48,426 bases of DNA from positions 1 to 48,426 of IMG/VR virus record IMGVR_UViG_3300047323_000302. One strand, written 5' to 3'. Of the stretch, positions 14,401 to 22,302 are shown piece by piece. Each line of letters begins with the position of its first letter. Positions within the stretch are counted from its first letter, which is position 1. Both the position numbers and the translations under genes were made by a program. The notes below the pieces were generated by a model. The model made no database searches and was not told where the DNA came from. It saw nothing but the letters and a program-made list of their open reading frames with translations. This DNA is from a virus.

Positions 14401-16511
14401 GATTTCTCTCCCTGTCCGCTGAAATGAATCATCAGGTTGGCCAGACGGGCATAACCGCGCGCCCGGCTTTTCAGCGTCAGGCTGAAGTGCGTGGACTGCC
14501 CAACCACCACGCAGCGGCCCCAGCTGCCATACGTGGAGTCCTCCAGAATGCCGACCAGCTCCGTCACTTCCGGCTGCTGCGGATCGAGCGCAAGGAACAC
14601 CGACCAAAAGCCTTCTGCGCCTGTGTCCACGGCTTCAAGATTTTTGGTCTGTCCGGGCTGTCCGGCGTCGAGGAACGGCAGCTGCACTTCGTATTCAAAT
14701 TCCTCGTTGGCCGCGTATTCCTGTCCGGTCTGTCCGCCGTACAGGCACAGCCGGTCGCCCACGCGCGCGATGATGCTGCGGTGGGAAACGGCCAGATCGG
14801 TGACGGTGCGCGAGCCGTCCGTATCGCCCAATTCCTCCAGCACGTAGGTGGTCCACGCGCTGACTTTCGAGCCGGGGAAGTGGCTGAACACGTAGATGGT
14901 GGGTCCGACCGCCAAGAGATAGCGGCCCTCGAAAGGCTCCGTCGTCGCCACGGCATCGCGCACCAGTGTTTCGTCCAGCGCGTGCGTGTACTCCAGCACC
15001 TCGCCATCAATCGAGCTGCCCACGTCGTCCGCGCTGGCAAGGTTGGACGAGTCGCGCGCCCGCAAAGAACGAATGCCGGACTCGGACAGAAAGAACACGT
15101 CTTGCTCGCCAAAGGCCGAGAGGGTTTTCGGGCTGTTGGTGCCGATGTTTATCAGCACCTGAATCTGCGCGTTCTGCGCTTCGTCCGCATCGACGGACCA
15201 GATCTGCGTGTTACGCCGGGATAGCACGGCCATTTTGTTCTGGTAGACCGCAAGCCCGGTCAGCTGGCTGGAACCGCCGTCTTGCGTGGACATGTTGACG
15301 AACCCGGCGCCTGTGGTGCCGGTGTCCCATTGGGTCGGGTCCGGGCGCGGCGGATCGCCGGTAAAGCCAGAGAAATACATGAGGCTCTGCGCCACGGCAT
15401 ACATCTTGTCGCCCAAGGTCCGCACAAAGGTGGCGGTGCCGGACGCCCCGGCCTGCACGCTGATGACGGCGCCGTTGATGTTGACCTGGAACAAGTCCGG
15501 CACTTCAAAGGTGCCGCCCACAGTAAACGTCACCACTTGTGACATGCCGGTCACGGGCGTTACCCCGCCCGACATTGTGGCCGGTGTGCTCAGCGTGACG
15601 TTACCAGCGACCACGCTGGCTACCGGGAAGGCGTTGGGGCCAGCGCCTGCGGTGTCGGACGTGATGATGACATTGGCGCCGGACGCCAGCGCCGAATAGT
15701 TCGGCAGCGTCAATTGGCTGTTGATCTGCTGGGCGATGGCGGTTGCCGTGGTGCCGTTGGCACTGCGCCAGTCCACCGGCACTGTCAGCAGTTCCACGTT
15801 GTTGACCTTGATTGAGCGTATTTGGTTGACGCCCTGCGCTTCCGTGCCGCCGGTCACGGTTATTGTGGCTGTGGCCTGCTTGGCAGCCACGCCCGCGACA
15901 GCGGCCTGATTCAGCGTTGGGGACAGCGAGTCGTCTGGATTGGCGCCGTGGTTGTAACTGGCAGAGCCGTAGGTGAAGGCCACGCCCGGCACGTCCGCCG
16001 TGACCACAGCGGACGTACCCGTGGCAATCGCGCTGATCCCGTCCATGGCATCGAGCTTGGCCGCTAGCGCTGTGGCGATGGTCTGGTTGCTGCCCACGGA
16101 CGCGGCGATGGCGTCCCAATCGGTGACGCGCACGCCGTCGAAGTAGTGGTAGATCGAGCCGTCCCCAAACTCCGCGACCACATAAATTTTGCCGTCGAAG
16201 TTGTCCGTGCTGAGGATCTTGCTCAGGTAAGCGCCGGTCGGGCTGGCCAGGTATTGATAAATCACCCCGGCAGGCGTGACCACGTTAGGGACCGAACCAA
16301 ACACGTATATCTGCCCGCGCACCGTGGCCACGCCGCACGTCTGGCCCGCTGGCAGGGTGTAGACCGGCACGAACTTCTTGCGTACCTCAACCTCACCGCC
16401 TCGCGTCAGGTGGACATTGCGCGCCACACGCAGCGAACCGGGCGCTGCCGTGAAACGGCTTTTGCGGGTGTCCAGTCCGGCGATAAAGTCGGTGATAAGT
16501 AGGTACGCCAT
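14397..16511 (-). CDS. Tail nozzle/stabilisation-like protein
   Basis: 704 residues, rich in Thr, Val, Gly and Ser. It starts MAYLLITDFIAGLDTRKSRF, a pattern common in large podovirus tail tube or nozzle proteins (GLDTR; RNVHLTRGGEVEVRKKF). The middle is Ala/Thr-rich with no cysteine motifs, and the C-terminal half has repeated short strands (IYVFSHFPGSKVSAWTTY, DRLCLYGGQTGQEY) compatible with a beta-propeller. It follows the adaptor gene by 3 nt. By position and length it is the counterpart of P22 gp10 or T7 gp12-like proteins, but homology is not proven here. Confidence 0.65.
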   Translation of the reverse strand: MAYLLITDFIAGLDTRKSRFTAAPGSLRVARNVHLTRGGEVEVRKKFVPVYTLPAGQTCGVATVRGQIYVFGSVPNVVTPAGVIYQYLASPTGAYLSKILSTDNFDGKIYVVAEFGDGSIYHYFDGVRVTDWDAIAASVGSNQTIATALAAKLDAMDGISAIATGTSAVVTADVPGVAFTYGSASYNHGANPDDSLSPTLNQAAVAGVAAKQATATITVTGGTEAQGVNQIRSIKVNNVELLTVPVDWRSANGTTATAIAQQINSQLTLPNYSALASGANVIITSDTAGAGPNAFPVASVVAGNVTLSTPATMSGGVTPVTGMSQVVTFTVGGTFEVPDLFQVNINGAVISVQAGASGTATFVRTLGDKMYAVAQSLMYFSGFTGDPPRPDPTQWDTGTTGAGFVNMSTQDGGSSQLTGLAVYQNKMAVLSRRNTQIWSVDADEAQNAQIQVLINIGTNSPKTLSAFGEQDVFFLSESGIRSLRARDSSNLASADDVGSSIDGEVLEYTHALDETLVRDAVATTEPFEGRYLLAVGPTIYVFSHFPGSKVSAWTTYVLEELGDTDGSRTVTDLAVSHRSIIARVGDRLCLYGGQTGQEYAANEEFEYEVQLPFLDAGQPGQTKNLEAVDTGAEGFWSVFLALDPQQPEVTELVGILEDSTYGSWGRCVVVGQSTHFSLTLKSRARGYARLANLMIHFSGQGEKS

Positions 16512-16514
16512 TAC

Positions 16515-17201
16515 TCAAGTCCCCGGCGCTTTGATCGTGATCGGCACCCATGGGACTGGCTGCCCGGCGGCAATCGGGTACACGCGCTTGCGCTGCGTGT
16601 TGCCCTTGATGCGCCGGTAGTGCGCATCCGCCATCGCCAGCACGGTTTCGGCGGATGGGTCTTTGGCCTTCTGTAGCCACTCTCCGGCAGCGAACAAGAC
16701 GATCAGCCTGTCATCGAGCACGGCGCGGTCCGCGTCCTCGCGCAGCGGCGGCAGTTTCATCATGCCGGTGAAGCGCAAAATGCCCGTGCTGTTGGCGGGC
16801 ATTGGCCAAACCTCGTATTGGTTGTCCTCGTAGTATTCCCAGGCGCAGACCGGATCGCGGCGCTCGTCCAGCTCGCCGTCGCAGTCGTTGCGCATCCACA
16901 GATCAATGCCGTACAGGACCGGGCGCCATTGGCTGTCCGCCGTTTCGCGGACCTTCGTTGCTTCCAGTCGGTCCGGGTCCAGCTCTGGCGGAAAGCTGTA
17001 GTAGCGCTCCCCGGCCTTCAACACCTCGTCGCGCTGCATGCGCAGGAACGGCCACGACCAATCCGCGTACAGGACTTCTTGGGTCCGGCGCAGCTTGGTC
17101 TTGATCGACTCCAGCGCGTTTTGTGACATCGCGGCAGTGCTGGCCATCCCGGCTTCATTGCGAAATTCAACCACCAGTTCGCCCAGCGTCGTGCCGCGCA
17201 T
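16515..17201 (-). CDS. Head-tail adaptor (tail tubular A / gp4-like) protein
   Basis: 228 residues, mostly helical with conserved-looking aromatics (EVLYADWSWPFLRMQRDEVLKAGERYYSFP, DLWMRND, YEDNQYEVWPMPANSTGILRF, AAGEWLQKAKDPSAETVLAMADAHYRRIKG). This order is typical of podovirus adaptor proteins that bind the portal ring. GGAG lies 9 nt before the ATG, and the gene sits 3-6 nt from its neighbours in the operon, between capsid and tail genes as expected. Confidence 0.7.
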   Translation of the reverse strand: MRGTTLGELVVEFRNEAGMASTAAMSQNALESIKTKLRRTQEVLYADWSWPFLRMQRDEVLKAGERYYSFPPELDPDRLEATKVRETADSQWRPVLYGIDLWMRNDCDGELDERRDPVCAWEYYEDNQYEVWPMPANSTGILRFTGMMKLPPLREDADRAVLDDRLIVLFAAGEWLQKAKDPSAETVLAMADAHYRRIKGNTQRKRVYPIAAGQPVPWVPITIKAPGT

Positions 17202-17207
17202 AGTCGT

Positions 17208-17636
17208 TTACTCCGTCAGTTGCGGGTGCTTGCGCGGACGTCCGCCAAGGTTGCGCGCTTGCGGCGCGTCACCGGGCTCTTGTGGCTCTTGTTCGTCCGG
17301 CACTGGCGGGTAATCGTCGTCATCCTCGCCTTCGTCAAAGGCGGACTGCTCGATGTCGGCCAGCTTGGTCGGCACGCTGGGGTTGCGTCCGGGGTAAACG
17401 GCCTCGATCAACGAGCCGCCTTCTTTGGTGACGTTGGAATTGGCGTAGTCCATGCGCAGCCGGGCCAGATCCTGAGCGGGCTTTTCCCGGCCTACAAAGG
17501 TGGGCTTGATGTTGCCCACGGCGTCCGGTCCGTGGATCGCGCGCAAGAGCGCGATTTCAGCCACCGTCACGTCCGTTTTGTGTACGGACGAATTGCGGTC
17601 GCCATCCAGATAAACGATGCAGGAGCAATGTTGCAT
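17208..17636 (-). CDS. Small virion-operon protein with acidic patch and basic tail
   Basis: 142 residues, first gene after the capsid gene. The N-terminal part (MQHCSCIVYLDGDRNSSVHKTDVTVAEIALLRAIHG) is compact. Then follow an acidic stretch (FDEGEDDDDYPPVPDEQEPQEPGD) and a basic end (NLGGRPRKHPQLTE) with a GRPRKHP element like an AT-hook. GAGGG lies 7 nt before the ATG. It may be a head-completion or decoration protein, but no family was recognised. Confidence 0.6.
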   Translation of the reverse strand: MQHCSCIVYLDGDRNSSVHKTDVTVAEIALLRAIHGPDAVGNIKPTFVGREKPAQDLARLRMDYANSNVTKEGGSLIEAVYPGRNPSVPTKLADIEQSAFDEGEDDDDYPPVPDEQEPQEPGDAPQARNLGGRPRKHPQLTE

Positions 17637-17662
17637 GTTGGAACCCTCGGCTATAAGTAGGC

Positions 17663-17748
17663 GCGCGGATACTCAAGGTCTGACAGCTAACGACTCACCC
17701 ACGTCAGCTGTCAGTTTTGCCACTTGAGTATCCGCGCAAATACTCAAG
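17663..17748. repeat. Nested inverted repeats with family A site 4, downstream of the capsid gene
   Basis: An outer 15-bp perfect inverted repeat (17663-17677 GCGCGGATACTCAAG with 17723-17737) encloses an inner 9-bp repeat (17680-17688 with 17706-17714). The right outer arm is part of a second palindrome, CTTGAGTAT (17723-17731) with ATACTCAAG (17740-17748), which includes a family A-like site (AGTATCCG-CG-CAAATACT, 17727-17744) covering the capsid stop codon. It could form a large hairpin in mRNA between the capsid and adaptor genes, acting as a partial terminator or processing site that raises capsid expression. Confidence 0.7.
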
Positions 17749-18775
17749 CGATGGAGAACACAGCGCTTGTATTCAACTGCTTAGCGGCCAAACCGCCCGC
17801 CCAAGTCCAGCTGCGATAGATGACCATCTTGTCAAAAGGACGAGCCGGGTAATGCTTCTTCATGTCCTCGCCTTCAATCGGCATGAGCTTGAATTTGGAC
17901 ATGTCGATGAAGTAGCAGTATTTCGATTTGCCCACCGCATCCAGCGTTGGGTCGTACTCGAAAGTCCCGAGGCCGGCGAGGGTCAGCTTGCCCACGCCGA
18001 TGTCGCCGCCGCTGCTAAAGCCGGTCTGGCTGTACACGCCCTTCGCCGCATACTCCAGCTCCAGGGCGTCCAGAAAGGCCGAGCCGCAGAGGATTTTGTA
18101 TTTGGGGGTGCCGTACTTGGTCATCAGGCGGACCGCTTTACGCATGGTCACGGTCAGCATTTGCGTGGCTGGGTCCGACGCGATCAGCAGTCCGGCGACG
18201 TTGCGCCACAGTGGCTGGGTCGCGCTGTCGATGCCGCCGACAATGCCGGTCGTTGGGTCGTCGCGGAGAAAATACGGAATGCCGGGAAACACTTTTGCGG
18301 ACTGACTGCCATCCTTCCAAAGAATGTCATTGAAGCCAGCGGCCCAGCCTTCGGCGGCGTCTTCCAGCTTGGTTTGCAGGATGTTGGCCAGCATGGTCAC
18401 GTCGCGCGAGCTGTGCTCACTGGTCTGCGCGCCGTTGGTGTCCACGATGCTGATACCGTCGTGCAGCAGCTCGTCGGTGGTCATCGTGATGCCCAGGTGC
18501 AGCATCTTCCAGTTGTAGCTCGCCACCTTGATTGGCGTAGGGTTCACGAAAGTCAGCGTGTCATCGCTGTTGAAACCCTGAATCGCGCTGAACGTCTGGA
18601 AGATCGGACGGACCGTGATCGCGCCCTTACCGCCGGGAAACGACTTCTTGTTGTTCATGAACGCATCGAGCAGCGGCTTGGCAGTGATGTGCTGCGCAAA
18701 CGTCTTGCCTCGCTCCCACGCATAATCGATGGCGGCGTTGGCAATGTTGTCGATGACGGCTTGGGTAAGCGCCAT
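17744..18775 (-). CDS. Major capsid protein
   Basis: 343 residues, starting MALTQAVIDNIANAAIDYAWERG. It lies directly after the scaffold gene and two genes before the adaptor, where the major capsid gene is expected. Sequence such as SYNWKMLHLGITMTTDELLHDG, a middle helix (DVTMLANILQTKLEDAAEGW) and a C-terminal strand-rich part (SKYCYFIDMSKFKLMPIEGEDMKKHYPARPFDK, VIYRSWTWAGGLAAKQLN) fit HK97-fold capsid proteins of podoviruses. GAGG lies 8 nt before the ATG. Confidence 0.85.
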   Translation of the reverse strand: MALTQAVIDNIANAAIDYAWERGKTFAQHITAKPLLDAFMNNKKSFPGGKGAITVRPIFQTFSAIQGFNSDDTLTFVNPTPIKVASYNWKMLHLGITMTTDELLHDGISIVDTNGAQTSEHSSRDVTMLANILQTKLEDAAEGWAAGFNDILWKDGSQSAKVFPGIPYFLRDDPTTGIVGGIDSATQPLWRNVAGLLIASDPATQMLTVTMRKAVRLMTKYGTPKYKILCGSAFLDALELEYAAKGVYSQTGFSSGGDIGVGKLTLAGLGTFEYDPTLDAVGKSKYCYFIDMSKFKLMPIEGEDMKKHYPARPFDKMVIYRSWTWAGGLAAKQLNTSAVFSIA

Positions 18776-18793
18776 GATAGGAACCTCGCAGAG

Positions 18794-19873
18794 TTATTGC
18801 GGTGTAAACCCTGCGGCTATCAAGCAAGCTTCCTCAAAATTACGCGGTTCGGCCTTGACGTTCTGGCTGTTCCCGGTCCGCTGTCCGGCGGTGTTCTGCC
18901 GGACCTCGGGGCGCTTAATCATGCCCCGCAGACTTTTGGTTACGTTGTCATAGGCCATCTTCGCCAGCTGCACCGCTTGCTCTGCATTCTCGACGCGGTA
19001 TTGCGTCTGGAGCGCCTGAAGCTCACGGACCACAAAAGGCTCTTTCTGCGCGTAATCTGGATCGCCCTGCCGGACCTGCGTTTCCCATGAAGCAACGGCT
19101 TGCGCCATCTGCCCGCGTACAGCCTGGAATTGCTGCTGTGCCTGTTGCTCTTGTTGCTGGACCGTTTGCTGTTGGTGTTGCTGTTGCACGCGCACGTCGT
19201 TATTGCGACGGAACGCCAGCTCACGGGCCACGTCCTCGGTCACGTAGCCTTCATCGACCTGTTGTTGCAGGTCTTGCGGCAGGGCGTGGCCAAGGAACTG
19301 ATTCAACATTTGCAACTGGTCTAACAGCGCTTCCCGCGCGGCAGCCGGGTCGGCTTTCATCAGTGCCATGATCTTGAAGCCGGTTGTCACCTCAGCGGGT
19401 GACAGCTGGTTTTCGCTCATGTACTGCTCGATCAACCCGTATTGATTCGCTGGTTGACGCAGCGTGTCGAGTTCGCGGGTGGCGCCTTGCGCCTGTTGGC
19501 GATACTCGTTACGTGCCGCGACCATTGCTTTCCAGCGCGGGTGTTTGCCGAAGCCTTCGCCCCGGTCCTCGCCTTCGTCTTCCAGTTCCGGCTCTTTCGG
19601 AGCCTCGGCTTTCGGGTCTGGCTTGGATTTGTCCGCGCCGTCCGCCTTTGGCGTGTCCGCTGGAACAATCGGGTCTGCCTCTACAGGCTTCGCCTCGTCA
19701 GCTGCCTTGCGTGCGACTTCAAGGAATTCCGCGTCTCGCTCAGCTTCGGTTTGTTCTACGGGTTGTACGTCAGTGACGGCAGCTGACTCGGCGGGGCTGG
19801 CCGAATCTACGGGTGACGGGTCCGTGGCTTGTTCTTGCCCTACGTCTGCGGTGTCCAGTGGCGAATCTGACAT
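18794..19873 (-). CDS. Capsid scaffolding protein
   Basis: About 359 residues, very acidic in the first half and Gln-rich in the middle (a coiled coil around VQQQHQQQTVQQQEQQAQQQF), with a short basic C-terminus (KRPEVRQNTAGQRTG). Composition, length and location immediately before the capsid gene are typical of a scaffold protein, which binds capsid subunits through its basic end. ATG 19873 with GAGG 6 nt upstream is preferred over GTG 19885. The family A palindrome at 19890 lies just upstream, so this gene probably opens a new transcription unit. Confidence 0.8.
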   Translation of the reverse strand: MSDSPLDTADVGQEQATDPSPVDSASPAESAAVTDVQPVEQTEAERDAEFLEVARKAADEAKPVEADPIVPADTPKADGADKSKPDPKAEAPKEPELEDEGEDRGEGFGKHPRWKAMVAARNEYRQQAQGATRELDTLRQPANQYGLIEQYMSENQLSPAEVTTGFKIMALMKADPAAAREALLDQLQMLNQFLGHALPQDLQQQVDEGYVTEDVARELAFRRNNDVRVQQQHQQQTVQQQEQQAQQQFQAVRGQMAQAVASWETQVRQGDPDYAQKEPFVVRELQALQTQYRVENAEQAVQLAKMAYDNVTKSLRGMIKRPEVRQNTAGQRTGNSQNVKAEPRNFEEACLIAAGFTPQ

Positions 19874-19889
19874 GTCACGCCTCACGATG

Positions 19890-19907
19890 AGTATTTAAGT
19901 AAATACT
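19890..19907. repeat. Family A palindrome, copy 5 (perfect), between divergent genes
   Basis: AGTATTTA-AG-TAAATACT, identical to copy 2. It lies in a 58-bp gap between the leftward scaffold gene and the rightward gene at 19932, so one bound protein could control both directions. Confidence 0.85.
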
Positions 19908-19931
19908 GTCTGAGGCACAGTGTAGCCAAAC

Positions 19932-20204
19932 ATGAAAACCCCGCAACAGGAGGTTTTCGCCGCTATGCTGGTTTTGGTTGGTAAGGTCGATGAGGCTCTT
20001 TCGATGGAACAGCAACCGCTTGACCGCGTGATCGCGGCACTGATGCGACAAAACGGGGTAACGCGCGAAGACGCGGCGTCCCAGGTACACGACTTTTTGG
20101 GGAAGGTGGACGGCTGGATGCAGGAGGGGGTGAACGTGCTGGACCTGTTCATGACCCGGTTCCAGCTGCACGAAGACTATCTGCTGGATTTGTTGTTTAG
20201 CTAA
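19932..20204 (+). CDS. Small helical protein of unknown function
   Basis: 90 residues, predicted all-helical (VFAAMLVLVGKVDEALSM, DRVIAALMRQNGVTRED, ASQVHDFLGKVDGWMQEG, VLDLFMTRFQLHEDYLLDLLF). Acidic, no cysteines, no known motif. The start is supported by AGGAGG-like sequence only weakly. It is first in a rightward three-gene set inside the maintenance island, downstream of a perfect A site, so it is probably expressed in the prophage or early state. Confidence 0.6.
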   Translation: MKTPQQEVFAAMLVLVGKVDEALSMEQQPLDRVIAALMRQNGVTREDAASQVHDFLGKVDGWMQEGVNVLDLFMTRFQLHEDYLLDLLFS

Positions 20205-20209
20205 CTGAT

Positions 20210-20244
20210 CCAATCGCTGCTGCGTTAAAAGTGGCAGCGATTGG
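20210..20244. promoter_or_regulatory. 11-bp stem hairpin between small genes
   Basis: CCAATCGCTGC (20210-20220) pairs perfectly with GCAGCGATTGG (20234-20244), loop 13 bases. No T-run follows on either strand, so it is not a standard terminator; it may modulate translation or RNA stability of the downstream gene. Confidence 0.6.
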
Positions 20245-20270
20245 CCAGCAACCTCACCGAGATTTCAAGC

Positions 20271-20495
20271 ATGGCAACGTGGCTCATTGAGATTGACGAC
20301 CTAAACGGTATGTCCAAGGCCGACACCACCGAATACATCACCACGGCCATTCGCGCCTGGGCGAACGGCGACAACCCCGACCACCCTTTCTACGGCAGCT
20401 TTCTGAGCGCTGAGCGCAACGGTGTTCTGCACGTCCGCGAGCTGACGGCAGAGCAGACGCTGAAAGTGAAAACCGCACTGCGGCGGATCGGCTGA
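20271..20495 (+). CDS. Small protein of unknown function
   Basis: 74 residues (MATWLIEIDDLNGMSKADTT...VKTALRRIG). ATG 20271 is chosen over TTG 20241, which would lie in the hairpin stem. A strand-helix-strand pattern is likely, with a conserved-looking middle (AIRAWANGDNPDHPFYGSF). The stop overlaps the next start (TGATG), so it is co-translated with 20495-20731. No family recognised. Confidence 0.55.
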   Translation: MATWLIEIDDLNGMSKADTTEYITTAIRAWANGDNPDHPFYGSFLSAERNGVLHVRELTAEQTLKVKTALRRIG

Positions 20496-20731
20496 TGGGC
20501 GAAGTGCTGCGTCTGCCCCGTCCGCGCCGTTACCCGGTGAAGTGGTCCGCCGTCCGCTACAGGGACTACATCGAAATCACCATGGAATGGCGGACCAAGG
20601 ACCGCGCTTTCTGCACCACGCAGCTGGTGCAGGTGTCCGAATGGAAAGCGATCAGGAATCAGGCGTACCACTTTTGGGCGCTGATCGAGTTCCTGAAAGA
20701 CATGGCCATTGAACGCGGGGCGCGGTTCTAA
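20495..20731 (+). CDS. Small basic protein of unknown function
   Basis: 78 residues with a basic N-terminus (MGEVLRLPRPRRYPVKW) and strand-rich middle (RDYIEITMEWRTKDRAFCTTQLVQVSEW), ending in a helix (QAYHFWALIEFLKDMAIERG). Its start overlaps the preceding stop (TGATG). It ends 4 bp inside the oppositely directed gene 20728-20976, so the two operons converge with no visible terminator between them. Confidence 0.55.
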   Translation: MGEVLRLPRPRRYPVKWSAVRYRDYIEITMEWRTKDRAFCTTQLVQVSEWKAIRNQAYHFWALIEFLKDMAIERGARF

Positions 20732-20976
20732 TCCATCAGCGCGACCATGGCCTGCGTGATCGTACAGCCGTGCTCCTTGGCGTACGCTTCAATCTGCGCC
20801 ATCTTCTTGCCCTTGCTGATAGCCTTACCGGCTTCGCTGGACGCCTTGACCAGACTGCCGCCTGTACCGGTTTTCTTGAGCCCTGCGCCTTTCACGGCGT
20901 AGATGTTTTTATCCCCGAACAGCGCGGCGTTCGGGTTGTTCTTCGCGGTCCGTTTGTTCTTCTTGCGTCTCGCCAT
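20728..20976 (-). CDS. Small highly basic protein, end of rep operon
   Basis: 82 residues. The first 15 residues are very basic (MARRKKNKRTAKNNP), followed by a Gly/Lys-rich middle and a C-terminal helix-turn-helix-sized segment (MAQIEAYAKEHGCTITQAMVALMD). It may bind nucleic acid, but no family is recognised. It follows the coiled-coil membrane gene by 10 bp and is likely co-transcribed with rep. Confidence 0.5.
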   Translation of the reverse strand: MARRKKNKRTAKNNPNAALFGDKNIYAVKGAGLKKTGTGGSLVKASSEAGKAISKGKKMAQIEAYAKEHGCTITQAMVALMD

Positions 20977-20986
20977 GATTCCCCTC

Positions 20987-21208
20987 CTACCAGATGTGTG
21001 CGACGGACAGTAGCTTGATAAGCACGCCGGTTACGGTCGCCACGGAGACCACCAAGCCGGTAGCTATCGCCATCGGGAACCAGAAGGTTTCGCGCGTCAG
21101 CTTGCCAGCCTCAGCGTGCAGCTTCGTGGTCTCGGCGCTGAGCTTCATGGTTTCCGCCATAAGCTTGTTGATGTTTGCGTGGACCTGCTCAATTTCTTCG
21201 GGGGTCAT
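20987..21208 (-). CDS. Coiled-coil protein with C-terminal membrane helix
   Basis: 73 residues. Residues 12-42 form a striking 7-residue repeat (KLMAETM-KLSAETT-KLHAEAG-KLTRET), a parallel coiled coil. One transmembrane helix follows (FWFPMAIATGLVVSVATVTGVLIKLL). Similar small heptad-plus-TM proteins are widespread in proteobacterial prophages, with no settled function. The gene overlaps the 3' end of rep by 20 nt, so it belongs to the rep operon. Membrane anchoring of the replication or maintenance complex is one idea; holin-like activity is another. Confidence 0.6.
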   Translation of the reverse strand: MTPEEIEQVHANINKLMAETMKLSAETTKLHAEAGKLTRETFWFPMAIATGLVVSVATVTGVLIKLLSVAHIW

Positions 21209-21746
21209 CAGCGTTCTCCGGCGGGAACATTTCCTGCTGTGGTTTGGTTTTTTCGGGCTTCGCCAGCTTCCTGTGCCAAGGGTCGTTGCCCTCGACTGGA
21301 GCCGCGACCATGCCGGGGATCGGGCTAAGCGGGTCGGTGGTCAGGTTGTCTTCGTCGGCGGAAGACACCAGCACTTGCGCGCGGAAAGAGGCCAGCCGCA
21401 AGTTATCGCGCTTGTCAGCCCAAGCCACGCAAGAGTTGACCACGTAGGCCAGCACGCCGCCGCGCTCGCTACCGATGCGGACGGCTTGAATCCACTTGTT
21501 CTGGACAAGGTACGCAAGGGCGCGCTTGACGGTGGACGCGGACAGGCCGGACAGCTCGCAAAGCGTGGCATGGCTGACGACGAGCGCGTTTGAGTTGTCC
21601 ATGTGCTCGATGAGGATGTGCAAAATCTGGCTCGCACGCGGCTGCTTGCCTGTCAGCCTTGACCACTCGCCATGGGCTGCGCGCTCAGTCTGCACCCAGC
21701 TCCCGTGTGGCTTGTCTTCTACCAGTGCTTTTGCCATTTTCCTCAC
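21189..21746 (-). CDS. RepL-like winged-helix replication initiator
   Basis: About 185 residues. The core (SQILHILIEHMDNSNALVV, LCELSGLSASTVKRALAYLVQNKWIQAVRIGSERG) is a winged helix. A following segment (LAYVVNSCVAWADKRDNLRLASFRAQVLVSS) resembles plasmid replication proteins of the RepL/HTH type. Start GTG 21746 has AAGGA 9 nt upstream; a more distal TTG at 21797 is excluded because it lies in the -35 box. A strong promoter lies just upstream and an iteron array begins 24 bp beyond the -35, the usual arrangement for an iteron-controlled plasmid replicon. A pure regulator role is the alternative. Confidence 0.65.
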   Translation of the reverse strand: MRKMAKALVEDKPHGSWVQTERAAHGEWSRLTGKQPRASQILHILIEHMDNSNALVVSHATLCELSGLSASTVKRALAYLVQNKWIQAVRIGSERGGVLAYVVNSCVAWADKRDNLRLASFRAQVLVSSADEDNLTTDPLSPIPGMVAAPVEGNDPWHRKLAKPEKTKPQQEMFPPENADDPRRN

Positions 21747-21769
21747 CGCGTTGATTCCTTGTGAGCTAA

Positions 21770-21797
21770 AGTATATCGATAGCCGGTTATTCGTCAA
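21770..21797 (-). promoter_or_regulatory. Sigma70-type promoter of the rep operon
   Basis: On the minus strand, -35 TTGACG (21797-21792), 16-bp spacer, -10 TATACT (21775-21770); each hexamer matches consensus 5/6. Transcription would start near 21763, giving a short leader with AAGGA before GTG 21746. The iterons sit immediately upstream, so Rep binding could repress or activate it. Confidence 0.75.
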
Positions 21798-21820
21798 TAG
21801 TGGCTGCTAGCTCCCAAAGA

Positions 21821-21968
21821 TGACCTAAGTTAGGTCAAACCCCGAATCTGACCTAAGTTAGGTCATTCATGGGAGCTATCGCGCAAATATGACCTAGGTT
21901 AGGTCAAAGCTATGACCTAGGTTAGGTCAACCCTTGACCTAACCCTAGGTCAACCCTTGACCTAACCC
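21821..21968. repeat. Palindromic iteron array (putative plasmid-mode origin)
   Basis: Four full palindromes: TGACCTAAGTTAGGTCA at 21821-21837 and 21849-21865, TGACCTAGGTTAGGTCA at 21890-21906 and 21913-21929. A variant with perfect 6-bp arms follows at 21935-21952 (TGACCTAACCCTAGGTCA), and a half site TGACCTAACCC at 21958-21968. The last four are spaced about 22-23 bp, roughly two helical turns. A 9-bp inverted repeat (21808-21816 with 21870-21878) flanks the first two. The motif was not seen elsewhere in the window. Its position just upstream of rep suggests origin or copy-control iterons. Confidence 0.8.
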
Positions 21969-22119
21969 CCTCGCTGAAAGCCTTGATTTAGAGCCTTCGA
22001 CAAATCGTCCTTTCTAATGATCTAGGTCCGCCCCACCCCTGACGCGCTTCGCTTGTCTGCCCAGCCGTGGCACGGCGCTGCTGCGCATCACCGCACCCCG
22101 TCCGGGCTTCATGAAAATT

Positions 22120-22135
22120 ACGACAAACTGTAGCA
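22120..22135. repeat. Family B site
   Basis: ACGACAAACTGTAGCA, a diverged match to TGCGACA-NN-TTGTCGCA. It ends 6 bp upstream of the -35 of the promoter at 22142. Confidence 0.5.
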
Positions 22136-22141
22136 GTGTTT

Positions 22142-22169
22142 TTGACACGTAAGTATTTGTGTGCATACT
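22142..22169 (+). promoter_or_regulatory. Sigma70-like promoter overlapped by family A site 6
   Basis: -35 TTGACA (22142-22147, perfect), 16-bp spacer, -10 CATACT (22164-22169, 4/6). The A site AGTATTTG-TG-TGCATACT (22152-22169) covers spacer and -10, the ideal position for a repressor. No clear gene follows rightward before the terminator at 22321, so its product may be a short RNA. Confidence 0.6.
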
Positions 22170-22302
22170 GTCACCTGCAAGTCCCTATTGCATCTGGCCG
22201 GACACCGGGGCTTTAGGTTGGTGGTTGTGCATGTGCTTTAAGCGTTTCCCTCACGGGTCGGGTTTCCGGGGTAGTGTCCTGATTCCCAACCGCCCCCATC
22301 GG

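Noticed and set aside
21821-21968. Iteron array as a CRISPR
   Set aside because: Repeat units are 17-bp palindromes with spacers of 6-24 bp of irregular length, and no cas genes are present.
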